DNA from: Anderseniella sp963787895
GTDB lineage: Bacteria > Pseudomonadota > Alphaproteobacteria > Rhizobiales > Aestuariivirgaceae
Direction of reading: 5' to 3'
Length of the DNA: 64,000 bases
Assembly: GCA_963787895.1 (NCBI GenBank)
Contig: CAWBEX010000006.1
Coordinates: forward strand, 104,870 to 168,869
Part shown: piece by piece, positions 18,952 through 27,301 of the stretch
Layout of the letters: every line of letters starts with the position of its first letter
How positions within the stretch are numbered: position 1 is the stretch's first letter
Translations under genes and position numbers: made by a program
The notes under the pieces: model-generated
The model's database searches: none
The model's input: only the letters and a program-made list of their open reading frames with translations
Told to the model about the DNA's origin: nothing

Positions 18952-20071
18952 GCGTGCCCGCCTTACCTCCGGCGGCAAAGATGCGGATGCGGTCGGCAGG
19001 CAATTCTATGGTGATCTCCTCACCTGCCGCCAGCCCCAGCCGCCGCACTGCATTGATTGAAAACTGCGCAGTAAGTTCAACATTACCCAATGCACCGCCG
19101 GACAGGGTTGTGCGCCAGAACGAGCCAAGAAATTCCATGTCGCCGATTTTCACCGGCAGGCTGTTGCCGCTGGCTTGCCGCTTTTTCGCTGCGCTCTCTT
19201 TCGACGTCGGAATGATGTCTTCCGGGCGCAGCGCAATAATTGCTGCCGCCCCCCTGGCAAGACCATGCTCACGGCATTTCAGGTTCATCTTGCCAAGCTT
19301 GCAGGTGTCCTTGCCAGTCGCCTCGCCGTGGATCTTGTTCATCTCGCCGATGAAGTCTGCCACGAACAGGGAAATCGGTTCGCGGTAGACCTCGGTGGGT
19401 TCACCCACCTGTTCGATGACACCATGGTTCATCACCACGATGCGATCTGCCATGGCCAGGGCTTCTTCCTGGTCATGGGTCACCATGATCGTGGTCACGC
19501 CAAGCTTGCGCTGCAAATCCTTGACTTCATGGCGAAGATGCACCCTCACCTTGGCATCGAGCGCCGACAATGGTTCGTCAAGCAGCAGCAGACCGGGTGA
19601 CATGGCAATGGCTCGCGCCAGGGCAATGCGCTGCTGCTGACCACCTGACAGTTGAGCCGGGTACTTCTTCGCCTGTTCAGGCAGCCCGACAAGATCAAGC
19701 AGTTCGCTCACGCGGGCATTGATCGCCTTGCGCTCCAGACCTGCATTTTCGAGCCCGAAGGCAATGTTCTTTTCCACGGTCAGATTGGGAAACAGTGCAT
19801 ACGACTGAAACACGATGCCGAAGTCCCGCTCTGCCGGCGGCAACAGCGAGATGTCGTTTCCGTCCTGTTCGATGCTACCTGCTGTCTGCAGATCAAGTCC
19901 GGCGATTGCCCGCAGCAAGGTCGTCTTGCCGCAGCCCGACGGCCCCAGAAAGCAGACGAACTCGCCGTGCTTGATATCAAGCGAAATATCCTTCAGCGCA
20001 TAGAAATCTCCAAATGCCTTGAAGAGATTCCGGACGCGCAGATAGGCACCGTCCTCTAGCGTTTTAGACAT
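18941..20071 (-). CDS. 2-Aminoethylphosphonate ABC transporter ATP-binding protein (PhnT-like)
   Basis: A 376-residue ABC ATPase with Walker A GPSGCGKTT, signature LSGGQQQRIALARAIA, Walker B LLLDEPLSALD and the H-loop VTHDQEEA, followed by a C-terminal TOBE-like domain that typifies the polyamine/iron/AEP importer group. It lies between the binding protein and the permease on the same strand and follows a strong intercistronic hairpin. The assignment to AEP comes from the neighbouring binding protein and the adjacent AEP operon. Confidence 0.85.
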   Translation of the reverse strand: MSKTLEDGAYLRVRNLFKAFGDFYALKDISLDIKHGEFVCFLGPSGCGKTTLLRAIAGLDLQTAGSIEQDGNDISLLPPAERDFGIVFQSYALFPNLTVEKNIAFGLENAGLERKAINARVSELLDLVGLPEQAKKYPAQLSGGQQQRIALARAIAMSPGLLLLDEPLSALDAKVRVHLRHEVKDLQRKLGVTTIMVTHDQEEALAMADRIVVMNHGVIEQVGEPTEVYREPISLFVADFIGEMNKIHGEATGKDTCKLGKMNLKCREHGLARGAAAIIALRPEDIIPTSKESAAKKRQASGNSLPVKIGDMEFLGSFWRTTLSGGALGNVELTAQFSINAVRRLGLAAGEEITIELPADRIRIFAAGGKAGTHEH

Positions 20072-20134
20072 ACCACCCCTTCACTGGACTGCGGTCAGCG
20101 CCAGCCACACTTCGATTGTTCGCAAAGCAACATC

Positions 20135-20160
20135 GGGAGCCGGCCTGAAGGCCGGCGCCC
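20135..20160 (-). other. Intercistronic hairpin between binding-protein and ATPase genes
   Basis: GGG-A-GCCGGCC-TGAA-GGCCGGC-G-CCC: a perfect 7-bp GC stem (20139-20145 with 20150-20156), extended by three more G-C pairs past one mismatch, with a four-base loop. It lies just after the stop of the binding-protein gene and has no T-run in the direction of transcription. This is the pattern of a 3' stabilising element that lets the binding protein be made in excess over ATPase and permease. Confidence 0.6.
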
Positions 20161-20178
20161 GCCTGATTTGTCTGCTTG

Positions 20179-21204
20179 TTAGCCTTTGGGCTCAGACTTG
20201 GAATCGTAACGCTTCTGCCACTCATCAAGAATTGCCTTGCGGTTGTTGGCCGCCCATTCGAAGTCGTTTTCGATCATCTTTTCCAGAAGGTTCGGCGGGA
20301 AATGCTCAACCGGCTTTGCCACGCCAGGATAGGCAACAACGGCATAACCGGAGTTATACATCTCGTTGGCCTTCTTGGTGATGGTCCAGTCTACAAGCGT
20401 CTTGGCGGCCTCCATGTCATCGGTGCCGGCAACTATTGCCGTGGCTTCCATGTCCCAACCAACGCCCTCTTCCGGCACGATAATGTCAATTGGCGCGCCT
20501 TCTGCCTTGGACTTGGCACCACGGAACGCAAATGACACCCCAATTGGAATTTCACCAGCAGCTGCCATCTTGCAAGGCTTGGAACCGGAGTGTGTGTAGG
20601 CTGCAATGTTCTCATGCAGGCCATCCATGAACTTCCAGCCTTCTTCCTCACCAAACATCTGAAGCCAGCTCGATACGTCAAGGAAACCGGTGCCGGACGA
20701 ATTCGGGTTCGGCATGATTACATGGCCCTTGTACTCGGCATTCGTCAGATCCTTCCACGTCTTCGGTGGTGTCAGGTTCAGCTTGCCGCCTTCAACCGTG
20801 TTGAAACAGATAGATGCCACCCAGGCGTCCATCCCTGTCCATGTTGGCGGGCTAGACTTGTCAACGAACTTCTTGTCGAGGTTCTCAACGCCATTGGGTG
20901 CATATGCTTCCAGCATGCCTTCCGACTTGAGCAGCAACAGCGAGGTTGCAGCAAGGCCCCATATCACATCAGCCTGCGGGTTGTTCTTTTCCGCCAGCAG
21001 TTTTGCAGTGACCACGCCGGTTGAATCGCGCACCCAGTTGATCTTGATGTCCGGGTGATCGGCATTGAAAGCATCTGCATATTTCTGCAGGTCTTCAGCC
21101 TCGATTGCCGTGTAGACTGTCAGTTCTGCTGCCATCGCTGCAGACATTGAAATAGCACCTGCGGCAACACCCGTCAGCAAACCACCTAGAATTTTTTTCA
21201 GCAT
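20179..21204 (-). CDS. 2-Aminoethylphosphonate ABC transporter substrate-binding protein (PhnS2/AepX-like)
   Basis: A 341-residue periplasmic binding protein with a signal peptide (MLKKILGGLLTGVAAGAISM..AMA) and an iron/AEP-type fold beginning ELTVYTAIEAEDLQKYADAF. It matches the binding proteins annotated for putative AEP transporters by general features (VRDSTGVVTAKLLAEKNNPQ, MPNPNSSGTGFLDV). The start follows GGAGGATTCA. It heads the binding protein-ATPase-permease operon close to phnW-phnA-phnY. Iron(III) uptake is the alternative for this fold, but context favours AEP. Confidence 0.85.
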   Translation of the reverse strand: MLKKILGGLLTGVAAGAISMSAAMAAELTVYTAIEAEDLQKYADAFNADHPDIKINWVRDSTGVVTAKLLAEKNNPQADVIWGLAATSLLLLKSEGMLEAYAPNGVENLDKKFVDKSSPPTWTGMDAWVASICFNTVEGGKLNLTPPKTWKDLTNAEYKGHVIMPNPNSSGTGFLDVSSWLQMFGEEEGWKFMDGLHENIAAYTHSGSKPCKMAAAGEIPIGVSFAFRGAKSKAEGAPIDIIVPEEGVGWDMEATAIVAGTDDMEAAKTLVDWTITKKANEMYNSGYAVVAYPGVAKPVEHFPPNLLEKMIENDFEWAANNRKAILDEWQKRYDSKSEPKG

Positions 21205-21379
21205 TGAATCCTCCTTGTTATCTTGTTTTCTGATTGAACCATCTATTCTCGTTCAAGACTACCCTTGTCTAACCAAGGCCGCTGACACCATGTTTGCGTC
21301 ATGTGACAAATAAATGAAATCGATAATAATGATGCAACAAAGGGTTTTGCTTATAGTCAACGTGCTTTGCCTGGTTCAT
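21205..21379. promoter_or_regulatory. Promoter region of the AEP transporter operon
   Basis: A 175-bp gap between the AEP-binding protein start and the tmpB stop. It contains ATCGATAATAATGAT at about 21319-21333, sharing AATCGATAA with the dyad upstream of phnW. The minus-strand promoter of the binding-protein gene should lie here. Nothing resembling a clear terminator for tmpB was found. Confidence 0.4.
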
Positions 21380-21976
21380 TCATCCCGCCGTCCTGCAGTG
21401 GGCATCGACCACCCGTTGCACCATTGGAGCATAGTGGGCAAATCCGGGCGTTTTCAGTCCGGGCACCTTGCCTTCATCATCCAGCAACCGAACCGAAACG
21501 ATATCCTGCAGATTGGGATTGGTCTCGAAAGCCGCTACTTCGTCCGTTTTCAGAGGCCCGCCCTGAAGCTTCAGCGAATGTTGCGAAGCTTCTGACAATC
21601 GTCCGAGATACTGTGCATTGACAGCGCACAGGTAGCGCTTGGCCAGCACGTGATAGCGAACACAATCAACAACCAGCGACGGAAAGAACCGCTCCAGCAA
21701 CTGCGCGCCCGCATCTTCGTGGTAGCGGTCTTCGGTGTCATCCATGGTGAACGAACCGAACTCGCTGGTGAAATGACCTATGTCATGCAGCAATGCTGCA
21801 ACGATGATCTCTTCGCGTTCACCCCGCTGTTCGGCAAAATGGGCACCTTGCAGCATGTGCTCGGCCATTGTCACCGGTTCACCAAGATACTCCTCACCGC
21901 CACGGCGTTCGAAAATGTCGCCCAGCAGAGCAACGATGTTGCCGGCATTCAAACTGTCTTGCACAACATTGCTCAT
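21380..21976 (-). CDS. tmpB: HD-domain mixed-valent diiron oxygenase, TmpB-like
   Basis: A 198-residue HD-domain oxygenase. TmpB cleaves the C-P bond of (R)-1-hydroxy-2-(trimethylamino)ethylphosphonate to glycine betaine and phosphate; its relative PhnZ does the same on the unmethylated substrate. Ligand positions line up with PhnZ at an offset of six: H40, H64-D65 (LLHDIGHF), H86 (DRYHEDAG) and H109 (RYHVL). The flexible pair Y30 and E33 (EEYLGEP) corresponds to Y24/E27 of PhnZ. The start at 21976 overlaps the tmpA stop (ATGA); a longer in-frame start lies within tmpA and was not used. Location after tmpA favours TmpB over PhnZ. Confidence 0.85.
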   Translation of the reverse strand: MSNVVQDSLNAGNIVALLGDIFERRGGEEYLGEPVTMAEHMLQGAHFAEQRGEREEIIVAALLHDIGHFTSEFGSFTMDDTEDRYHEDAGAQLLERFFPSLVVDCVRYHVLAKRYLCAVNAQYLGRLSEASQHSLKLQGGPLKTDEVAAFETNPNLQDIVSVRLLDDEGKVPGLKTPGFAHYAPMVQRVVDAHCRTAG

Positions 21977-23157
21977 CCTGCCTCCTGAAGCGGCGCGCTT
22001 TCCTGTTCCAGCACTGCAAGTGTCGACAGAAGGCCATCGCGGTCTGCGTAGCACCCCTGCAGCCAGCGTGACCCGGACTTACCGCCATACCCGGTACGCC
22101 CGTGCAGCACCCGGGTGTTGTCAACAATGAAGCACTCCCCCGGCTTCAGCTTGAACTGCACCGCCATGCCGACATCATCGATAATCTCGGCAAACCTCCG
22201 GTACGCCGCGTAGTAAGCCGGCATCAGATCAAACGGAACCGAAGTTACAGGCGCTGCACTGCGATTGTTGAACCGAACGGCGACAAGCTCACCTTCTGCA
22301 GACAACTCGATCATTGGTTTGTGGCTTGTAAGACATACCCCGCCGTTGCCGCGATACTCAAACCGCGCGCAATATCTGCTCAATAGCCTGAAAGCCTCCG
22401 GGTTTTCATCAAGCAGCCGCCGCGCCGCCGCAAATCCGTCCACCACACTGTTTGCCCCGCCTTCGGCAGAATTCTCAAGGCAATACAAAACCTGTAGCGT
22501 TGGCACCGGGTCACGGTAGGGATTGTCCGTGTGTGCCTGCAACGACAGGCCGGTATAGGCAAGGTTGGTAGGATTGACCTCCGTGCGCACCTCAAACCAC
22601 TTGCCGTAGTTCGTCTCGCGCACGTACCCGAAGAGTTTTACGACGTCCAGCAAACTGCCGCTTGCGACCGGGCAATCTTTCAACACGGCAAACCCCAGGC
22701 GCCGCACATGTCCGAGCCATCGCGCCAGAGCCTGATTGTCCCGGCTCGCATCCATGTAGCTGGCCGTAACCTCACTCGCGTCCTGGGTATGATCCCACAG
22801 ATGCACATCGCCACTCACCCATCCCGGCGCAACGTCCTGCCCCGCATCATAGGCATTGGCCATCAGCCAGCCTGCCGGATAACGATACACCACATCGCTG
22901 TGGCTGAAGCTGACCCGCAATGCGTTGCCATCGTGGTGCACACTTGCAATCCTGATGTCAGGTGCAATGTCGCCAATGGTAATCAGCCGCTGGCCGTTGG
23001 ACGGCGATCGGGTTTCGGCGTCGAGCGCATTGTCGCGCAGCCAGATGGCATGGAACCGGGCTGTGCACCCGTTGTCCCAACCAACTTCGGCGAATGCGCC
23101 GGCCTTGTCGTGCCCGGCAGAAACAATGGAAATCTTGGTATTCAGCTCATGCATCAT
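21973..23157 (-). CDS. tmpA: Fe(II)/2-oxoglutarate dioxygenase, TmpA-like (often misannotated gamma-butyrobetaine hydroxylase)
   Basis: A TauD/gamma-butyrobetaine-hydroxylase-type enzyme of about 394 residues. TmpA hydroxylates 2-(trimethylamino)ethylphosphonate at C1, preparing it for TmpB. The iron site is visible as HTD in LQAHTDNPYRD and the distal histidine in RVLHGRTGYGG, with the 2-oxoglutarate arginine in GSRWLQG. The N-terminal domain has WLRDN but lacks the cysteines that bind zinc in carnitine-pathway hydroxylases. An AGG before the ATG at 23157 supports that start; a TTG 30 nt upstream is possible. The ATGA overlap with tmpB and the adjacent betaine-type transporter decide the call. 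Confidence 0.82.
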   Translation of the reverse strand: MMHELNTKISIVSAGHDKAGAFAEVGWDNGCTARFHAIWLRDNALDAETRSPSNGQRLITIGDIAPDIRIASVHHDGNALRVSFSHSDVVYRYPAGWLMANAYDAGQDVAPGWVSGDVHLWDHTQDASEVTASYMDASRDNQALARWLGHVRRLGFAVLKDCPVASGSLLDVVKLFGYVRETNYGKWFEVRTEVNPTNLAYTGLSLQAHTDNPYRDPVPTLQVLYCLENSAEGGANSVVDGFAAARRLLDENPEAFRLLSRYCARFEYRGNGGVCLTSHKPMIELSAEGELVAVRFNNRSAAPVTSVPFDLMPAYYAAYRRFAEIIDDVGMAVQFKLKPGECFIVDNTRVLHGRTGYGGKSGSRWLQGCYADRDGLLSTLAVLEQESAPLQEAG

Positions 23158-23260
23158 GTCAGCACCTGCCGTTATAGCTGCTTGCAACGCTACATCCAGT
23201 TTTGCAGTTGATCAATTATCCAGTTGTGCAAGGCGTTGTTTGGCCTTTCCGGCAGACATT

Positions 23261-24034
23261 TCAACCAGCCTCGCTCTGGGATATCCAGCTGTCTACATCG
23301 CCAATCCGGTTGCCCCCGGCAAGATACCGATCAATCAGAACCAGCATCCTGTCACGGCCGAATGAACGGTAGTGCCCGCCATGAATCGTGTTGACCGGCA
23401 ATTCCTGCAGCCTGCGCAGGGAATGCTCCAGCTGCTGCGGATCGGAGTGATACAGATTGTCGAGCAGCGCTCCATCATAGATCACATCACCGCTGAACAG
23501 TGTTCCCGTTGCTGGCTCATGCAGCGCGATTGACCCGGGTGAATGGCCTGGCAGGTGAAACACGCTGAATACGCGGTCGCCAAGATCCACTACATCACCT
23601 TCATCGACAAGACGCGTAAGGGGTGCAGGCCTGACCTGGTAGTTGCGGTAGTCGAAGTCTTCATCGGGCAACGCAGTGAAAGTATCTGCCCGTATAAACC
23701 CGGTGTCTGCAACCGTGTTGAAGGCGTTGGGCTGACGCATGATCTCCGCTTCCACATGATGCCCGCACCGGCAGTCAAACTGGTGCATGCCACCTGCATG
23801 ATCGAAATGGCTGTGTGTCATCAATGCAATAACCGGCCGCTCGGCAAGACATGCAACTTCGCGCACCAATGGCCTGAGCCCCATGCCGGTGTCGATGATC
23901 AAGTCGCGATCACGCCCGCGCACATGCCAGATGTTGCAGCGCAGCCAGCTTGCAACGTGAACCTCGCTGATCAAGGTTATGCCATCTGACACACTCTTGG
24001 TTTCATACCAGGTTCCGGCGACCTCCAGCTTCAT
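23261..24034 (-). CDS. Metallo-beta-lactamase-fold hydrolase in the tmp operon
   Basis: A 257-residue MBL-fold protein with the zinc motif THSHFDHAGG, a second histidine in LPGHSPGS, the aspartate in LFSGDVIYDG and a final histidine in HGGHYRSF. It has no signal peptide, so it is cytoplasmic. Its start overlaps the permease stop by 4 nt and tmpA begins about 100 nt after its stop, so it is co-transcribed with uptake and oxidation of the methylated phosphonate. Possible jobs are hydrolysis of a phosphonate ester or of a by-product; the sequence does not say which. Confidence 0.82.
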   Translation of the reverse strand: MKLEVAGTWYETKSVSDGITLISEVHVASWLRCNIWHVRGRDRDLIIDTGMGLRPLVREVACLAERPVIALMTHSHFDHAGGMHQFDCRCGHHVEAEIMRQPNAFNTVADTGFIRADTFTALPDEDFDYRNYQVRPAPLTRLVDEGDVVDLGDRVFSVFHLPGHSPGSIALHEPATGTLFSGDVIYDGALLDNLYHSDPQQLEHSLRRLQELPVNTIHGGHYRSFGRDRMLVLIDRYLAGGNRIGDVDSWISQSEAG

Positions 24035-26121
24035 TGCACAGCCTCCTGTGCCTGGCCCAATGCCAGTTGCCTGGCCCGCGATGCCGCCTGGATGATGCGG
24101 TCCGCGATCATGGCTAGAAACGCCATGCCCAGCCCGGCTACCATGCCAACGCCAAAATTGCCGTCTCCAAGGCCGATATACACCCTTTGCCCAAGATCAC
24201 TGGTGCCTACCAGCGCTGTGATGACCAGCATGGAAATGCCATACAGAACTGTCTGGTTGAGCCCCAGCATGATAACCGGCAGCGCTTGCGGCAATTTCAC
24301 CTGAAACAGCATCTGCATGGCAGTGGCCCCCATCGACTGGGCGGCCTCCACAACGTCGGCCGGCACACTCCTGAGGCCGTGCTCGGTGTAGCGGATCATC
24401 GGCACAATGGCATACAGCACAACCGCAATGACCGCGGTAAAGTCGCCCAGCTTGAAAAGCATCACAGCCGGAATCAGCAGCACGAACAGCGGCATTGTCT
24501 GAAGCGTGTCATTGACCGGGCGGATCAGGTTGGAAACCCGGTCGTTCTGCGCGGCAAAGGCGCCAATCGTGCCTCCCAATACAACGCAGATCAGTACCGC
24601 GATGCCGCACAGGTAAACCGACAACATGGCCTCCTGCCAGACCCCCGCTGCCAGCATGAACGCCAACCCGGCCAGCACACCCGCTGTCAATCGCGCGCCA
24701 CCCGTCTGCCACGCCAGAAGACCCGCCACTGCCAATACGGCAGGCCACGGCAGATTGAGAATGCCGAACCCGTACACCAGCGCCAGCAGCGCAAACGTGA
24801 TGGCCGCCGGTCCCGACAGCCAGCACCATATTGCGGCAACGCCCGCCAGCCCAAGCCCGCAAAATGCCGCCGCATGCCAGGCTGTGAAATCGAAACCCCA
24901 TGAATAGGGTGAAATTGTCTGGGCAAGGCCAATCTTCATCGGCAGCATCAGGTAGAAGAAGGCGACCGTCTTGATGGTTTCAATTGCCACACGCCAGTTC
25001 AACACCACCCATGCGACGACCTCGTTCATCCACCTGGCGGGGCTCCACTGCCAGCCCTCGGGAAAGCTGCCGAGCGCAGGGATTGCCAGCGATGCCAGCC
25101 ACAACACAACCGCAACGACAAGCGCCAGAACCAGCGTTGAATGGCGCTGCAGAAAGCTGCCCTCATGATAGTTGATGTCTGAAGACCGGTTGGCCAGCCC
25201 CGCTGTAATCCGGTCCATGATCATCGCCATCAGCGCAATCACCAGGCCCGCAAGCAGGCTCTCGCCAAACAATGCCTTGCGGATGGTTGACAACACCTCC
25301 CAGCCAATATCATCGGTGCCGCCGATTATCGATGCGATGATCACCATGGTGAAAGCCGCCATCGTGGTCTGGTTGACCCCCAGCAGCAACACCTTCAGGG
25401 CTGACGGCACCCTCACCTGGAAGAACAGCTGCAGCGGCGTGGCACCGGACATCAGACCGGATTCGATAATCTCCGCCGGCACCGACCGCAGACCCAGTAT
25501 AGTGTTTCTGACCATGGGCGCTACGGCATAGAGCACACTGGCAATCAAGCCGACCACGGGGCCGAAGCCGAACAGGATGATAATCGGTATGAGGTAGGCG
25601 AAAGCCGGCACCGTCTGCAGCAGATCGAGCGTCGGGTTCAGCACCCGCTCCACGCGCTTCGACAGGAAGCCCAGTACGCCAAGCAGAAAACCTAGAAGCA
25701 CCGCCATTGGCACACTGAGCGCCACCAGTGCCAGCGAGTTCATGGTCTCTGGCCAGTACCCGATAACAAGCATATAGACCATCGACAGCAGCGCAAACAC
25801 CGCAAGCCGCCAGCCGCGCGCGTAGTAGGCAACAATGGTTATAAGCGCCACCAGCACCGACCATGGCGTCCATTGCAACAGCCTGCGCACCCAGTCTACC
25901 GGAAATCCGATCAGCCACGACAACCCTCTGAAGCCTTTGTAGAACGCCCCGCCGAAGGCATCGAGGAACACTCGCATACCCGCGTTGAACCAGTCAGAAA
26001 CGGGCAATTGCCAATCTACCGGGAATGCTGCAAGCACCGCCAGTTGAGGTTTGAGTGCGATGCAAACCAGCGTGAATGCGATAACCGCCAGCCACTGCAT
26101 GTCATCGCGGGTGATGTTCAT
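24031..26121 (-). CDS. Fused double permease, glycine betaine/quaternary-amine ABC transporter
   Basis: A 696-residue membrane protein with two ProW-like permease units: the first with its EAA-like loop at RSVPAEIIESGLMSGATPLQ, the second at RSVPADVVEAAQSMGATAMQ. The two loops are close copies, showing an internal duplication and fusion. Fused permeases of this kind occur in betaine and TMAO importers of marine alphaproteobacteria. It overlaps the ATPase stop by 4 nt. In this operon the natural substrate may be 2-(trimethylamino)ethylphosphonate or the glycine betaine made from it. Confidence 0.87.
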   Translation of the reverse strand: MNITRDDMQWLAVIAFTLVCIALKPQLAVLAAFPVDWQLPVSDWFNAGMRVFLDAFGGAFYKGFRGLSWLIGFPVDWVRRLLQWTPWSVLVALITIVAYYARGWRLAVFALLSMVYMLVIGYWPETMNSLALVALSVPMAVLLGFLLGVLGFLSKRVERVLNPTLDLLQTVPAFAYLIPIIILFGFGPVVGLIASVLYAVAPMVRNTILGLRSVPAEIIESGLMSGATPLQLFFQVRVPSALKVLLLGVNQTTMAAFTMVIIASIIGGTDDIGWEVLSTIRKALFGESLLAGLVIALMAMIMDRITAGLANRSSDINYHEGSFLQRHSTLVLALVVAVVLWLASLAIPALGSFPEGWQWSPARWMNEVVAWVVLNWRVAIETIKTVAFFYLMLPMKIGLAQTISPYSWGFDFTAWHAAAFCGLGLAGVAAIWCWLSGPAAITFALLALVYGFGILNLPWPAVLAVAGLLAWQTGGARLTAGVLAGLAFMLAAGVWQEAMLSVYLCGIAVLICVVLGGTIGAFAAQNDRVSNLIRPVNDTLQTMPLFVLLIPAVMLFKLGDFTAVIAVVLYAIVPMIRYTEHGLRSVPADVVEAAQSMGATAMQMLFQVKLPQALPVIMLGLNQTVLYGISMLVITALVGTSDLGQRVYIGLGDGNFGVGMVAGLGMAFLAMIADRIIQAASRARQLALGQAQEAVQ

Positions 26122-27218
26122 TTGGTCGAACCGGATTTTCCAGCACCCGCTGCTTCATCCCGGCCGGCATTGCGGGCCAGGGCAGACACGACACTGGACG
26201 AATTCAGATGCCCGCCCTTGCGTCCTTTGGCACCGGCTACAAGGAGGCCCCCGGGGTGTGCCGCCAGCAAGGGCAACAGGTCCTCGACGCTCATCGTCGC
26301 CGGCACTGATGCCTTGGCCGACAGACGCGCCGGGGCAGCGCCGTTCGCAAGACAATCCTTCGCGGTCAGCACCCGCGCCAACGGCACATCACGGGAGAAG
26401 TCAGCGACATAATCATCTGCCGGATTGACCACCAGTTCTGCCGGGGTGCCGATCTGCACAATCTTGCCGTCCCGCATGATAGCCATCCGGTCGGCAATCC
26501 TGAGAGCTTCCAGAAAATCATGGGTAATGAAAACAATCGACTTCTTCAGCAGCCGTTGTATGCGCAGAAACTCGTCTTGCATCTGACGGCGAATAAGCGG
26601 GTCAAGCGCCGAAAACGGTTCATCGAGCAACCACAGGTCAGGCTCGACCGCCAATGATCGCGCAATGCCTACCCGCTGCTGCTGACCGCCAGACAACTCG
26701 CGGGGGAAATTGTGCTCACGCCCTTCCAGCCCGACCAGCTCAATGACCCGGCCCGCGCGCGCGCGCTGTTCTTCAATGGGCATGCCCTGAAGCTTGAGCG
26801 GAAAGCAGACATTGTCGATCACATTGAGATGCGGCATGAGCCCGAAGCTCTGGAACACCATGCCGATCTTGTGCCGCCGAATGTCGATCAGCCGCTTGGC
26901 TGACATCGACAGCAGATCCTCACCTTCGAAGGTAATCTCGCCGTGCGTGGCATCTATCAGGCGGGACAGGCACCGCACGATGGTCGATTTCCCCGACCCC
27001 GACAGGCCCATGATGACGAATATCTCGCCCTTGTGAACATCGAACGAGACGTCAGCGCAGGCGGGCATGCATGCGGCCTGCCTGATCCGTTCAATAAGTG
27101 CGCCCGACTCAGCAGACTTCACACCGTCTGTGAAGAAGCGGTCCGCGTCAGCGCCATAAACCTTCCAGACATTTCGGCAGCTGAGAATGGCCTGCTTGCC
27201 GTTGTTATCAGCCTTCAC
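26118..27218 (-). CDS. Glycine betaine/proline-type ABC transporter ATP-binding protein (ProV-like)
   Basis: A 366-residue ATPase of the OpuAA/ProV group, shown by the N-terminal extension before the core and by Walker A GLSGSGKST, IGMVFQSFGLMPHL, signature LSGGQQQRVGIARSLA and Walker B LWLLDEPFSALDP. After about residue 275 a C-terminal region of about 90 residues replaces the usual tandem CBS domains and ends in low-complexity AGAGKSG; the osmosensing CBS pair seems reduced or absent. That fits nutrient uptake better than osmotic control. Confidence 0.87.
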   Translation of the reverse strand: MKADNNGKQAILSCRNVWKVYGADADRFFTDGVKSAESGALIERIRQAACMPACADVSFDVHKGEIFVIMGLSGSGKSTIVRCLSRLIDATHGEITFEGEDLLSMSAKRLIDIRRHKIGMVFQSFGLMPHLNVIDNVCFPLKLQGMPIEEQRARAGRVIELVGLEGREHNFPRELSGGQQQRVGIARSLAVEPDLWLLDEPFSALDPLIRRQMQDEFLRIQRLLKKSIVFITHDFLEALRIADRMAIMRDGKIVQIGTPAELVVNPADDYVADFSRDVPLARVLTAKDCLANGAAPARLSAKASVPATMSVEDLLPLLAAHPGGLLVAGAKGRKGGHLNSSSVVSALARNAGRDEAAGAGKSGSTK

Positions 27219-27242
27219 GTTTGAACACCCTCAAAGTCGCGT

Positions 27243-27270
27243 ACCCTTGCCCGGTTGTCCGGGCAAGGGT
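27243..27270. other. Perfect 12-bp hairpin after the betaine-type binding-protein gene
   Basis: ACCCTTGCCCGG-TTGT-CCGGGCAAGGGT is a perfect 12-bp inverted repeat with a four-base loop, between the binding-protein stop (27302) and the ATPase start (27218). On the transcribed (minus) strand it is followed by ACGCGAC, not a T-run, so it is not a classical terminator. As in the AEP operon, it probably protects the 3' end of the binding-protein message. Confidence 0.7.
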
Positions 27271-27301
27271 TTCCGCGAATAGCGTATTGCAAGCAACAGG
27301 C

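Noticed and set aside
21973..23157. Gamma-butyrobetaine hydroxylase (carnitine pathway)
   Set aside because: No carnitine genes nearby, zinc cysteines of that group are missing, and the ATGA-coupled HD oxygenase with PhnZ/TmpB residues points to TmpA.
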